Made by a program: the position numbers and the translations under genes. From positions 1 to 26,306 of the forward strand of contig DASXNR010000553.1 in NCBI GenBank assembly GCA_036494925.1: 26,306 nt of DNA, read 5' to 3'. The stretch is from JAMXLO01 sp036494925 (GTDB lineage Bacteria; Pseudomonadota; Alphaproteobacteria; Acetobacterales; Acetobacteraceae). A model generated the notes under the pieces. The model worked only from the letters and a program-made list of their open reading frames with translations, did not search any database and had not been told where the DNA came from. Shown one piece after another: positions 1 through 7,302 of the stretch; positions within the stretch are counted from its first letter, which is position 1, and each line of letters starts with the position of its first letter.

Positions 1-335
1 TTGTCGTGGCCGAACAGTCCCATCAGCCACCAGCCGCGCGCGGCGGACGCCAGGCCCTTCTGGTCGTAGAACACCACGCGCGAGGCATTCGACACGCCCA
101 ACCCGCCCATCAGTGATCCGAAGCGGCCGGGGGTGGGGACCATGTGCGGGAGATCGGTGTCCGGGTCGGCGATCACGTCGATATCGAAGTACCGCGCGCC
201 CGGGATGTGGCCACGGAGGTACTCGACGTGGCCGTCCTTGTTCTCGTTCGGCAGGTATTTGGTTGCGTCGAACACCACGATGTCCGGCTTCCCCAGCTCC
301 GCCGCAAGCCATTCGGTCGTCACCAGCGGTCCCAT
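1..335 (-). CDS. sseA: Sulfurtransferase (rhodanese / 3-mercaptopyruvate type), C-terminus cut by window edge
   Basis: Reading leftward from the ATG at 335, about 111 codons remain open to the edge. They begin MGPLVTTEWLAAEL and continue through a typical N-terminal rhodanese fold: VVFDATKYLP, then GHIPGARYFDID, then PTPGRFGSLMGGLGV and VVFYDQKG. The family moves sulfur from thiosulfate or 3-mercaptopyruvate to a thiol acceptor through a cysteine in the second rhodanese domain. That domain lies outside the window, so catalytic competence cannot be judged. The full protein is usually about 280 residues. A purine-rich AAGGGGG lies just before the start. The cupin gene ends 56 bp upstream on the same strand, so the two may be co-transcribed. 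The family call is firm; the choice between mercaptopyruvate and thiosulfate as donor is inferred from the N-terminal motifs only. Confidence 0.88.
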   Translation of the reverse strand, partial: MGPLVTTEWLAAELGKPDIVVFDATKYLPNENKDGHVEYLRGHIPGARYFDIDVIADPDTDLPHMVPTPGRFGSLMGGLGVSNASRVVFYDQKGLASAARGWWLMGLFGHD

Positions 336-391
336 TGTCGTCCCCCTTTGCCGCGGCCGGCGATGCAGTGTCCCAACGGGCTACCGGCCTG

Positions 392-793
392 TCATTCCAT
401 CGTCCGCGGGTCTTGGACGTCGACCCGCACATGTTCGGTGGGCTGCGGCGTTGCCGTCATCACGCACACGCCGTCGGGCGCTTCGAACTGGTGCCAGGTG
501 TTGCGCGGCACGATCGCCACCATCCCGCTGCGCAGCGACACCGACTGCCGACCCTCCGCGGTCATGAGGTGCAATGTCGTCGCGCCATCGACGATCTGCA
601 CGATCTCGTCACCCTGCGGATGCCGCTCCCAGGCGCTCGTTCCGGCGAACCTGGCGGCGAAGATCGCGCCGTCGCGATAGGGCGCCAGTCGTGCGAACGC
701 GCCTTCGCGTTCGGCCTCGGACGAGGTCGGGGTGCGGTCCTTGAGCATCGTCAGGCTGGCGAATTCGGCTTTGAGGTCAACAATGGGGATCAT
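392..793 (-). CDS. Small single-domain cupin protein
   Basis: This 133-residue protein starts MIPIVDLKAEFASL and is mostly one beta-barrel cupin domain. The first cupin motif is seen in WERHPQGDEIVQIVDG, which gives a His and a Glu as possible metal ligands. The second is seen in GMVAIVPRNTWHQFEAP, which gives a His. The frame stays open further upstream to about 1432, but the ATG at 793 is preceded by GGAGGAAGG at Shine-Dalgarno distance and the upstream extension has no family-like content, so the short form is chosen. Small cupins of this kind may be metal-dependent isomerases, dioxygenases or sugar-binding regulators; nothing here identifies the substrate. The gene is followed 56 bp later by the sulfurtransferase on the same strand. 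Confidence 0.85.
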   Translation of the reverse strand: MIPIVDLKAEFASLTMLKDRTPTSSEAEREGAFARLAPYRDGAIFAARFAGTSAWERHPQGDEIVQIVDGATTLHLMTAEGRQSVSLRSGMVAIVPRNTWHQFEAPDGVCVMTATPQPTEHVRVDVQDPRTME

Positions 794-1129
794 GCCTTCC
801 TCCGCACTCGGAATGTGCGGCGAGCTTAGCGATATGCTGATCGGAACGGGAGCGGCAAATTTTGCTCGCCTGTTCCGTCGCGGACGGCCGGCGGGTCGGC
901 CATGCGATCGGTCCCCGACTGGCCGATGATGTGGGGTGCACGCTGTTTCCGGGCTGGTCGGGGTAACATAATCTCGCGGAGACCGGCGGCACCTCGGCTC
1001 GTAGTCGCCGCGACAGGAAAGGACAGTGCTCATATGGGATGGTGCGCGCGGAGCGACCGGTTCGGCAGCGGCCATAGCATGACCCCCTCGGCACTCGCGC
1101 CCACGCCGCCGGCTTCCACCCGCATCGAC
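794..1129. other. Intergenic region between divergent cupin and lipoprotein genes
   Basis: About 336 bases separate the divergent starts at 793 and 1130. Both promoters should lie here. I see no convincing pair of -35/-10 boxes and no RNA gene. A strong Shine-Dalgarno-like AGGAAAGGA (about 1015-1023) precedes an in-frame ATG at 1034. The lipoprotein could therefore begin there or at the in-frame ATG at 1079, which would leave a shorter gap. Short open frames on both strands look like random reading of GC-rich DNA. Confidence 0.5.
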
Positions 1130-1411
1130 ATGCGCTTGTTCCGCGCCGCTCTGGTCGTTATCGCGTTGCTGCCCGGTGTGGCCGGGTGCGCCGATTACGA
1201 CCCACCTATCCAGGCCGATCACACGTCGGAACAGTACAAAGCCGATCTCGAGAAGTGCCGCACGACATCCACCGAGGCCGTGCGCCTCAAGAATGCCGCT
1301 ACCCCTGAGCGCTGGATCATTTCCCCGATAACCGGCCCTCCCGCGGTGCGTGCAGCGATCCGGACCTGCATGGAGGGTAAGAAATATGTCCTGGAGAATG
1401 CGCCCGATTGA
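1130..1411 (+). CDS. Small putative lipoprotein, unknown function
   Basis: The predicted 93-residue product starts MRLFRAALVV, with a hydrophobic stretch ending in the lipobox-like GVAGC, so Cys20 would be lipidated and the mature protein anchored on the periplasmic side. The mature part of about 73 residues is polar and has two further cysteines (43 and 80) that could form a disulfide. I recognise no domain. The start at 1130 is chosen because it puts the signal peptide at the very N-terminus. However, the upstream in-frame ATG at 1034 has a much better ribosome-binding site (AGGAAAGGA) and cannot be excluded. The FUSC permease gene starts 75 bp downstream on the same strand, so the two might be co-transcribed. 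The existence of the gene is likely; its function is unknown. Confidence 0.6.
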   Translation: MRLFRAALVVIALLPGVAGCADYDPPIQADHTSEQYKADLEKCRTTSTEAVRLKNAATPERWIISPITGPPAVRAAIRTCMEGKKYVLENAPD

Positions 1412-1486
1412 CAACGGCGCTGGTGCGTCCATGCATGTGTCGCCCGCGACACCCCCGCACCGAGGACACGAAAAAGAACCAACGGC

Positions 1487-3538
1487 ATGATGCCCGGCCT
1501 GCGCGAGTGGGTGTTCTCGGCGAAGACCTTCGCCAGCGCCATGGTCGCGCTCTACATCGCATTCCGCATGGATCTCGACCGGCCATGCTGGGCAATGATG
1601 ACGGTCTATGTCGTCGCCCAGCCGCTTACCGGCGCGATGCGCTCGAAGTCGCTCTACCGCTTTGCCGGCACCGCCATCGGTGCCGTCGTGGCAATCGCGC
1701 TGGTGCCCAGTCTGGTCGCTGCGCCCTATCTGCTGAGTGCCGCGCTCGCGCTGTTCGTCGGGCTCTGCATCTACTTCGCGCTGCTCGACCGCACGCCGCG
1801 CAGCTATCTGTTCCTGCTCGCCGGCTTCACCGCAGCGATCATCGGCCTTCCCAGCGTCGATTCGCCCGGGTCAGTCTTTGCCACCGCAATCGCGCGGATC
1901 GAGGAGACGACCCTGGCGATCGGCTGCACCACCGTCATCGGCGCCATCGTCTTCCCCCGCCCGCTCGGCCCAGCGCTGCTGTCGCGCATCGATACCTGGT
2001 TCGGCAGCGCTCGGAGCGGATGCATTGCCGTGCTGTCGGGCCGGCCGGACGACGAGGCCTTTGGCGTCGTGCGCCGCTCACTCGCTGCGGACGCGGTCGA
2101 GATCCGCATGCTGACCACGCACCTGGCGTTCGACACGTCGAACCTGCAGGCCGCCACCCAACCGATCGGCTTGCTCGAGCGGCGTATTCTGCTGCTGTTC
2201 CCAGTGCTGAGCGCGATCGGCGATTACCTGGCTGCGCTGCGCGCCGCTGGTGGAATTGCACCCGGCGTGCAGGCACTGACGGACCGGCTAGCCGCCTGGA
2301 TCGCGGCGGACGACAGCGCGCCGCAACAGGAAGCAGCGCAGCTGCACGCCGAGATCGAACAAGCCGAACCGCCGATCGGACCGGACTCGGGTTGGGAAGC
2401 GATCGTACTGACCGCCCTGCTGGTGCGGCTGCGCGACCTCACCGATATCGTGCATGACGCCCGCGCCCTGCGCCGCCAGGTCGAGAATGGTGACCCGCGG
2501 TTGCCCCAGCTCGCGCTGCCGCATGGCATTGGCCTCGGCGCCGCGCGGTATCGCGACCATGGGATGGCGCTGCTGTCGGGGTTTTCCGCCGCGCTGACCG
2601 TCGGCGTGATCTGCGCGTTCTGGATCGCTTCGGCGTGGCCGGCGGGCGGGGTGGCGGCAATGATGGCCGCCGTGGGCTGCAGCTTCTTCGCCGCCCAGGA
2701 CGATCCGGCACCGATGATCCTGCAATTCCTCCGCCTCATCCTGATCGCGCTCGCAATCTGTGCGGCCTACCTGTTCGTCCTGCTGCCAATGGTGGACACC
2801 TACGCCATGATGATGCTGGTGTTCGCACCGACCTTCCTGGTGCTGGGAGTGATGATCGCCGTGCCGGCCACGAACTTCACCGGCATGGCCATCGCGGCGA
2901 ACGTTGCCGGGTTGCTCAGCCTCGCCGATGTCTACAACGCCGATTTCACCACCTTTGCGAACAACTCTCTCGCCACCGTGGTCGGTATGGGAACTGCCGC
3001 CACATTCACGCGCATCGTTCGCTCGGTCGGCGCGGTATGGAGCGCGCGGCGCCTGCTGCGAGCCAATCGCCGGGACCTCGCCCGCGTCGCGGCGAGCCAG
3101 GGCGCATTCGATCAGCCGACCCTGACCGCGCTGATCATCGACCGGTTGTGCGAGCTGGCGCCGCGTCTTGCCGCATCGGACGCGCACGCCGACAAGGCTG
3201 TCGCCGATGCCCTGACCGATCTGCGTGTCGGTCTGAACGTGCTCAACCTCCAACGCGACAGCGCGGCGCTGCCCGCCGATGCGCGCGTCACCATTGCCCG
3301 GACGCTGGAGGGCGTCGCCGGTCACTTCCGGCACCGCCCGTCGCAACGGGCGGACGACGCATTGCGCGCGGACATCGACCGCGCCATCGTCGCGGTCACG
3401 TCGGTTTCCGGGGCACGCACCCGCAATCTGCTGCTGGAGCTTGTCGGCATCCGCCACAACCTGTTCCCGAACGCGCCACCGTATCAACCGCATTCGGACC
3501 GGGTACACGCGGCATTGCCGGCGGGCGCGCCGGCGTGA
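1487..3538 (+). CDS. FUSC family inner-membrane permease (AaeB-like aromatic acid exporter)
   Basis: The 683-residue protein has the two-block FUSC layout. An N-terminal cluster of membrane helices covers about residues 15-170 (MVALYIAFRMDL, then AGTAIGAVVAIAL). A cytoplasmic stretch runs to about 350. A second helix cluster covers about 355-520 (LSGFSAALTVGVICAFWIAS, then AMMMLVFAPTFLVLGVMIA). A soluble tail follows. The family includes AaeB, the permease of the p-hydroxybenzoate efflux pump. It is followed immediately by a DUF1656 protein and a HlyD-like adaptor, the same three components as aaeB, aaeX and aaeA, here in the order permease, DUF1656, adaptor. The stop TGA overlaps the next GTG start in the four bases GTGA. 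ATGs at 1487 and 1490 are adjacent; the first is used. Export of aromatic or other weak acids is inferred from family and operon. Confidence 0.9.
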   Translation: MMPGLREWVFSAKTFASAMVALYIAFRMDLDRPCWAMMTVYVVAQPLTGAMRSKSLYRFAGTAIGAVVAIALVPSLVAAPYLLSAALALFVGLCIYFALLDRTPRSYLFLLAGFTAAIIGLPSVDSPGSVFATAIARIEETTLAIGCTTVIGAIVFPRPLGPALLSRIDTWFGSARSGCIAVLSGRPDDEAFGVVRRSLAADAVEIRMLTTHLAFDTSNLQAATQPIGLLERRILLLFPVLSAIGDYLAALRAAGGIAPGVQALTDRLAAWIAADDSAPQQEAAQLHAEIEQAEPPIGPDSGWEAIVLTALLVRLRDLTDIVHDARALRRQVENGDPRLPQLALPHGIGLGAARYRDHGMALLSGFSAALTVGVICAFWIASAWPAGGVAAMMAAVGCSFFAAQDDPAPMILQFLRLILIALAICAAYLFVLLPMVDTYAMMMLVFAPTFLVLGVMIAVPATNFTGMAIAANVAGLLSLADVYNADFTTFANNSLATVVGMGTAATFTRIVRSVGAVWSARRLLRANRRDLARVAASQGAFDQPTLTALIIDRLCELAPRLAASDAHADKAVADALTDLRVGLNVLNLQRDSAALPADARVTIARTLEGVAGHFRHRPSQRADDALRADIDRAIVAVTSVSGARTRNLLLELVGIRHNLFPNAPPYQPHSDRVHAALPAGAPA

Positions 3539-3696
3539 TCAGTGAGCTCAACATCTACGGCATGTACGTCCCGCCAATGCTGCTCTGGTTCGGCGGGTAT
3601 CGCTTCGTCTGGCACCGGCCGCTGTTCGATCTGGCGTTGCTGGTCGTTCTGCTGGGCGGCGTCGTTGCCGCGCACGCAAGGTGGCTGCCGCAGTGA
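3535..3696 (+). CDS. DUF1656 (AaeX-like) two-helix membrane protein
   Basis: The 53-residue product begins at GTG 3535 and reads VISELNIYGMYVPPMLLW. It has two hydrophobic segments, about residues 9-20 and 29-45 (FDLALLVVLLGGVVAAH). This length and the N-terminal (E)xNIYGxYVPP pattern are typical of the DUF1656 proteins that accompany FUSC/HlyD efflux operons, as aaeX does. The start codon overlaps the permease stop and its own TGA stop (3694-3696) overlaps a GTG start for the HlyD-like gene, so all three genes appear translationally coupled. The biochemical role of DUF1656 proteins is not established; they presumably help the pump assemble in the inner membrane. Confidence 0.87.
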   Translation: MISELNIYGMYVPPMLLWFGGYRFVWHRPLFDLALLVVLLGGVVAAHARWLPQ

Positions 3697-4583
3697 CGCT
3701 GGCGCCGCTGATGGGCCGCATGGCGGTCACACTGTTGGTCGCGGTCGTCGCCGCGGGCATCGGCTGGCAGCTCTGGGTCTACTACATGGAGGCGCCCTGG
3801 ACACGCGACGGGACAGTACGGGCCGATGTGGTGAAGGTGGCGCCGGACGTGTCCGGCCTGGTCAGCGACGTGCTGGTTGCCGACAACCAGGTGGTGCACA
3901 AGCGCCAGGTGCTGTTTCACATCGATCCGGTGCGGTTTCAGCTTGCCCTGCAGCTGGCGGAGGTCAGCGTGACGGCCAAGCAGGCCGCCGCGCAGGAAGC
4001 CGCGCGGGAGGCCAACCGCTATCGCGATTTGACCAATCTCGAGGTCTCCACCGAAGAAAAGCAGCAGAGCCAGGCCAAGGCGGTCGAGGCGGCCGCGGCC
4101 TATCAGCTGGCGGTGGTCGATCGCAACGTGGCCCAGCTCAACCTGGACCGTTCGGAGGTCCGCGCGTCGGTCGATGGCATCGTCACCAATTTCAGCATGC
4201 GGCCTGGCGACTACGTGACCGCGGGCGTAGCGGTGTTTGCGCTGGTCGATACCGGCAGCATTTACGTCGAGGGCTATTTCGACGAAACCAAACTGCCGCA
4301 GATCCAGGAAGGCAACCGCGCGCGGGTGCGGCTGATGGGCGAGAGTCAGCTCATCGAGGGCCACGTGCAAAGTATTTCCGGCGGCATCGCCGACCGCCAG
4401 CGTCAGGCCAGCAGCGACATGTTGGCCAATGTCACCCCGACCTTCAGTTGGGTACGGCTGGCGCAGCGCGTGCCGGTGCGCATCGCTCTGGATCACGTCC
4501 CGCCCGGCGTCCGCCTGCTGGCGGGCCGCACCGCCAGCGTCGAGGTACTGGTGAACGAGCCGCGACGCGCCTCGTCGCCTTGA
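3693..4583 (+). CDS. HlyD-family periplasmic adaptor (AaeA/EmrA-like)
   Basis: This is a membrane fusion protein of 296 residues. A single N-terminal membrane anchor (about residues 10-28) is followed by WTRDGTVRADVVKVAPDVSG, the hallmark first half of the lipoyl-like domain. A long alpha-hairpin rich in Ala, Gln and Glu comes next (about residues 85-150). The second lipoyl half follows (RSEVRASVDGIVTNFSMRPG), then a beta-barrel (FALVDTGSIYVEGYFDE). GTG at 3693 is preferred because AAGGTGG lies eight bases upstream and it gives a GTGA overlap with the DUF1656 stop. GTG at 3681 (four residues longer) and ATG at 3720 are alternatives. It should link the FUSC permease to an outer-membrane channel, but no TolC/NodT-like gene is present in the window. 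Confidence 0.9.
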   Translation: MTLAPLMGRMAVTLLVAVVAAGIGWQLWVYYMEAPWTRDGTVRADVVKVAPDVSGLVSDVLVADNQVVHKRQVLFHIDPVRFQLALQLAEVSVTAKQAAAQEAAREANRYRDLTNLEVSTEEKQQSQAKAVEAAAAYQLAVVDRNVAQLNLDRSEVRASVDGIVTNFSMRPGDYVTAGVAVFALVDTGSIYVEGYFDETKLPQIQEGNRARVRLMGESQLIEGHVQSISGGIADRQRQASSDMLANVTPTFSWVRLAQRVPVRIALDHVPPGVRLLAGRTASVEVLVNEPRRASSP

Positions 4584-4641
4584 CAGCGGGCGGTGCGGGA
4601 CTGCACACGCCATTGACCCCCCAACCGCCCAGGACCAACCG

Positions 4642-5766
4642 ATGCCGCAGACCCACGTGGGACGTTCCGAGGATCTTCTGGCCGAGCTGGCCACCTGGGT
4701 AACGATGGAAACGCCCACCACGGACCCCGCCTCGGTCAACCGGCTGATGGACCTGGCCGAGGGCGAACTGGCGCGGGCCGGTGCCGCGCTCACCCGCATT
4801 CCCGGCCGCGACGGTTTCGGCGACAACCTGATCGCTCGCACGCCGGGCAAGGGCAGGCCGGTGCTGGTCGCCGGCCATCTCGACACGGTGTGGTCGCACG
4901 GCACGCTGGACGGCATGCCGTACCAGGTCGATGGCAAGAAGGCGCACGGACCGGGCATCTACGACATGAAGGCGGGCAGCTTCCTCGCATTCCATGCGGT
5001 GCGTTCGATCCTGCACCAGAAGGTGGCCACGCGGCGGCCGATCGTGCTGCTGCTGACGCCGGACGAGGAGGTTGGCAGCCCGACCTCGCGCGAATGGATC
5101 GAGCGTGAGGCCGCGGACGCCGCCTGCGTGCTGATCCCGGAACCCGCCGGCCATGGCGGCGCCTGCGTCACCGCGCGCAAGGGGGTGGGTCGGTTTGTCA
5201 TGCGGGTGGAGGGCCGCGGCGCGCATTCCGGCGGGGCGTTCGAGGACGGCGCATCGGCGGTGGTGGAACTGGCGCGGCAGATCGTGCGGATCCACGGCAT
5301 GGTCGATCTCGATCGCGGCATCACGCTGAACGCCGCACCGGTGTGGGGCGGGTCGCGGCCGAACGTGATCTCGCCGGACGCCGGCTGCGAGATCGACCTG
5401 CGGGTGAACTCGGCCGAGGACGGCGCGCACATGGAGCGCACGCTGCTGGAGAGCACGGCGCTGACGCCGGGCTGCCGCGTGGTGGTGCAGGGCGGCATGA
5501 ATCGTCCGCCGTACACCGAGGCGCCGGGGATCCTGGCACTGTACGACAAGGCTCGCGGTATCGCCGAGACGGTGGGGATCGCGTTGCCGCGCCAGCATCG
5601 CGGCGGTGGTTCGGACGGCAATTTCACCGCGGCGATGGGGGTGCCGACGCTGGATGGACTGGGTTGTCCCGGCTCCGGCGCGCACGCCAGCCACGAGCAC
5701 ATCCTGTGGCAGCAGCTTGGGCCACGCGCAGCGCTGATGGCGGGACTGCTGGAAACGCTGGAGTAA
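4642..5766 (+). CDS. M20 family zinc metallopeptidase (glutamate carboxypeptidase-like)
   Basis: The 374-residue protein has the co-catalytic zinc set of the CPG2/M20A peptidases. His79 and the assisting Asp81 lie in AGHLDTVW. The bridging Asp108 is in GIYDMKAG. The general base Glu142 and Glu143 are in TPDEEVGS. Glu167 is in IPEPAG. The last His is in the C-terminal GAHASHEHI motif. The small dimerisation domain lies around residues 180-290. No signal peptide is evident, so it is probably cytoplasmic. Family members release C-terminal glutamate or hydrolyse N-acyl amino acids and dipeptides; the substrate here is unknown. The gene lies 58 bp after the HlyD-like gene on the same strand, so it may share its transcript, although a functional link with the efflux pump is not obvious. 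Confidence 0.88.
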   Translation: MPQTHVGRSEDLLAELATWVTMETPTTDPASVNRLMDLAEGELARAGAALTRIPGRDGFGDNLIARTPGKGRPVLVAGHLDTVWSHGTLDGMPYQVDGKKAHGPGIYDMKAGSFLAFHAVRSILHQKVATRRPIVLLLTPDEEVGSPTSREWIEREAADAACVLIPEPAGHGGACVTARKGVGRFVMRVEGRGAHSGGAFEDGASAVVELARQIVRIHGMVDLDRGITLNAAPVWGGSRPNVISPDAGCEIDLRVNSAEDGAHMERTLLESTALTPGCRVVVQGGMNRPPYTEAPGILALYDKARGIAETVGIALPRQHRGGGSDGNFTAAMGVPTLDGLGCPGSGAHASHEHILWQQLGPRAALMAGLLETLE

Positions 5767-5816
5767 TACCAGTGTCGATAATGAACCGCTCTTCGATCAT
5801 GGCGGCCGTCAACGTC

Positions 5817-5904
5817 GTCATGACCGGGCTTGCCCCGGCTATCCACGTCTTTGCTGCGTGTGACCGACGAAGACGTGGATGGCCGGGCCAAGCCCGGCCA
5901 TGAC
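5817..5904. repeat. REP-like long palindrome upstream of the MBOAT gene
   Basis: Two 35-base arms (5817-5851 and 5870-5904) are inverted copies matching at 32 of 35 positions, around an 18-base loop. Each arm carries the GTCATGxCCGGGC core and CCACGTCTT. Read as protein, the element gives the KDVDGRAKPGHD-type string that recurs in spurious alphaproteobacterial ORFs, the mark of a dispersed palindromic repeat (recognised from memory). Transcribed, it would fold into a very stable hairpin whose right arm ends one base before the GGAGGGG ribosome-binding site of the next gene. Confidence 0.85.
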
Positions 5905-5922
5905 GGAGGGGCCGCGGGCTCC

Positions 5923-7302
5923 ATGCTGTTCAATTCCCAGGTCTTCATCTGCGGCTTCCTGCCGATCGTGCTGGCGCTCTACTACGCATGCGCCGCGCGC
6001 CGCATGGCGCGACAGGCGATCGTCGTGGCCGCCTCGCTGTTCTTCTACGGCTGGTGGGACATCCGCTTCGTCCCGCTGCTCGCCGGGCTAACCCTCGCCA
6101 ACTGGCTGATTGCTCGCTGGTTCGCCGTCGCCCGCGCCAGCTGGATCCCCGTCCTCGGCGTGGCGCTGAACCTCGCCATGCTCGGCCTGTTCAAATATGC
6201 CGACTTCTTCCGCGGCACGGCGGACGCCCTGCTGGGCGAGGCGTTCCATCCCTGGAACCTGATCCTGCCGCTCGGCATCAGCTTCTTCGTGTTCCAAAAA
6301 ATCTCCTATCTGATCGATCTCCGCCGCGGCGACCGGCACATCTACGGCTTCCTCGACTTCTGTATGTTCGTCACCTTCTTTCCGCAGCTCATCGCCGGCC
6401 CGATCGTCCGCCACAACGAGATCATCCAGCAGTTCGGCCTCGATCCGCGCCGCCCGGAGATGTGGGAGAACCTGTCGCGCGGCTTCGTGCTGTTCGTGAT
6501 CGGGGTGGCGAAGAAGGTGGCACTGGCCGACACGCTGGCGATGGTGGCCGATCCGCTGTTCGCGAAGTCGATGACCGTATCGCTGTCCGCAGCCGAGGCC
6601 TGGATCGCCACCACCGCATACACGTTGCAAATCTATTTCGATTTTTCCGGCTATTCAGACATGGCGATCGGGCTCGCACTGATGTTCGGTCTGCGCCTGC
6701 CGCTGAACTTCAACGCACCCTATCGCGCCGTGTCGATCCGCGACTTCTGGCGGCGCTGGCACATGACCCTGTCGCGCTTCCTGCGCGACTATCTTTACAT
6801 CCCACTCGGCGGCAACCGCTGCGGGCCGGTGCGCCAGGCGGCGAACGTGGTCGTCACTATGCTGCTCGGCGGCCTGTGGCATGGCGCCAACTGGACCTTC
6901 GTCGCCTGGGGCGGGCTGCACGGCGCGGCACTGGCAGTAAATCATGTCTGGCAGGGCAGCGGACTGCGCCTGCCGCGCCCCGTCGCGTGGGCGGTGACAC
7001 TGCTGTTCGTGATGGGATGCTGGGTGCTGTTCCGCTCCGCCAGCTTCGCCATTGCCGGCGACGTGCTGCTGTCGATGCTCGGGCGGCACAGTGTCGGCCA
7101 GGTCTCGCTCGACCGCGAATTCGTCGTGGCGCTGATCGGCGGATCGGCGATCGCGCTGCTCGCCCCGACCAGTCAGGCATTGGCGCTGGAGAAGCTCGAG
7201 CCCAGGGCGTGGATGGCAATGCCTGCCGGGGCTGCGCTCGCGTATCTGCTGCTGCTGGTCGGCGGCCGGCTGCCGAATGTCTTCATCTACTTCCAGTTCT
7301 GA
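5923..7302 (+). CDS. MBOAT family membrane O-acyltransferase (AlgI-like)
   Basis: The 459-residue multi-spanning protein starts MLFNSQVFICGFLP and shows classic AlgI-type signatures. These are FYGWWDIRF (about 41-49), PQLIAGPIVRHNE (about 154-166), DFSGYSDMAIG (about 240-250), WRRWHMTLSRFLRDYLYIPL (about 277-295) and GGLWHGANW, where His320 corresponds to the essential His of the MBOAT active site. Such proteins move an acetyl or other acyl group across the membrane to a carbohydrate or other acceptor outside. ATG 5923 is chosen because GGAGGGG precedes it and the longer reading would translate the palindromic repeat. The next gene overlaps its 3' end by 26 bp and encodes an SGNH-like partner, as in many MBOAT/SGNH acetylation pairs. 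No polysaccharide synthesis genes are adjacent, so the acceptor is unknown. Confidence 0.92.
   Translation: MLFNSQVFICGFLPIVLALYYACAARRMARQAIVVAASLFFYGWWDIRFVPLLAGLTLANWLIARWFAVARASWIPVLGVALNLAMLGLFKYADFFRGTADALLGEAFHPWNLILPLGISFFVFQKISYLIDLRRGDRHIYGFLDFCMFVTFFPQLIAGPIVRHNEIIQQFGLDPRRPEMWENLSRGFVLFVIGVAKKVALADTLAMVADPLFAKSMTVSLSAAEAWIATTAYTLQIYFDFSGYSDMAIGLALMFGLRLPLNFNAPYRAVSIRDFWRRWHMTLSRFLRDYLYIPLGGNRCGPVRQAANVVVTMLLGGLWHGANWTFVAWGGLHGAALAVNHVWQGSGLRLPRPVAWAVTLLFVMGCWVLFRSASFAIAGDVLLSMLGRHSVGQVSLDREFVVALIGGSAIALLAPTSQALALEKLEPRAWMAMPAGAALAYLLLLVGGRLPNVFIYFQF

Noticed and set aside
793..1432. N-terminal extension of the cupin protein to 1432
   Set aside because: It would overlap the whole lipoprotein gene antisense and has no cupin-like content. 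A strong ribosome-binding site marks the start at 793.
2288..3508. Long open frame antisense to the FUSC permease gene (406 codons)
   Set aside because: It is the complement of a well-supported gene in GC-rich DNA. The product is rich in Arg, Gln, His and Asp with no recognisable domain.
3555..4958. 467-codon antisense frame across the HlyD-like and M20 genes
   Set aside because: It crosses two certain genes and an intergenic gap with low-complexity His/Arg/Gly-rich content. There is no support for translation.
5830..5922. Longer start for the MBOAT protein
   Set aside because: It would translate the palindromic repeat into the familiar spurious KDVDGRAKPGHD string. The membrane protein begins naturally at MLFNSQVF.
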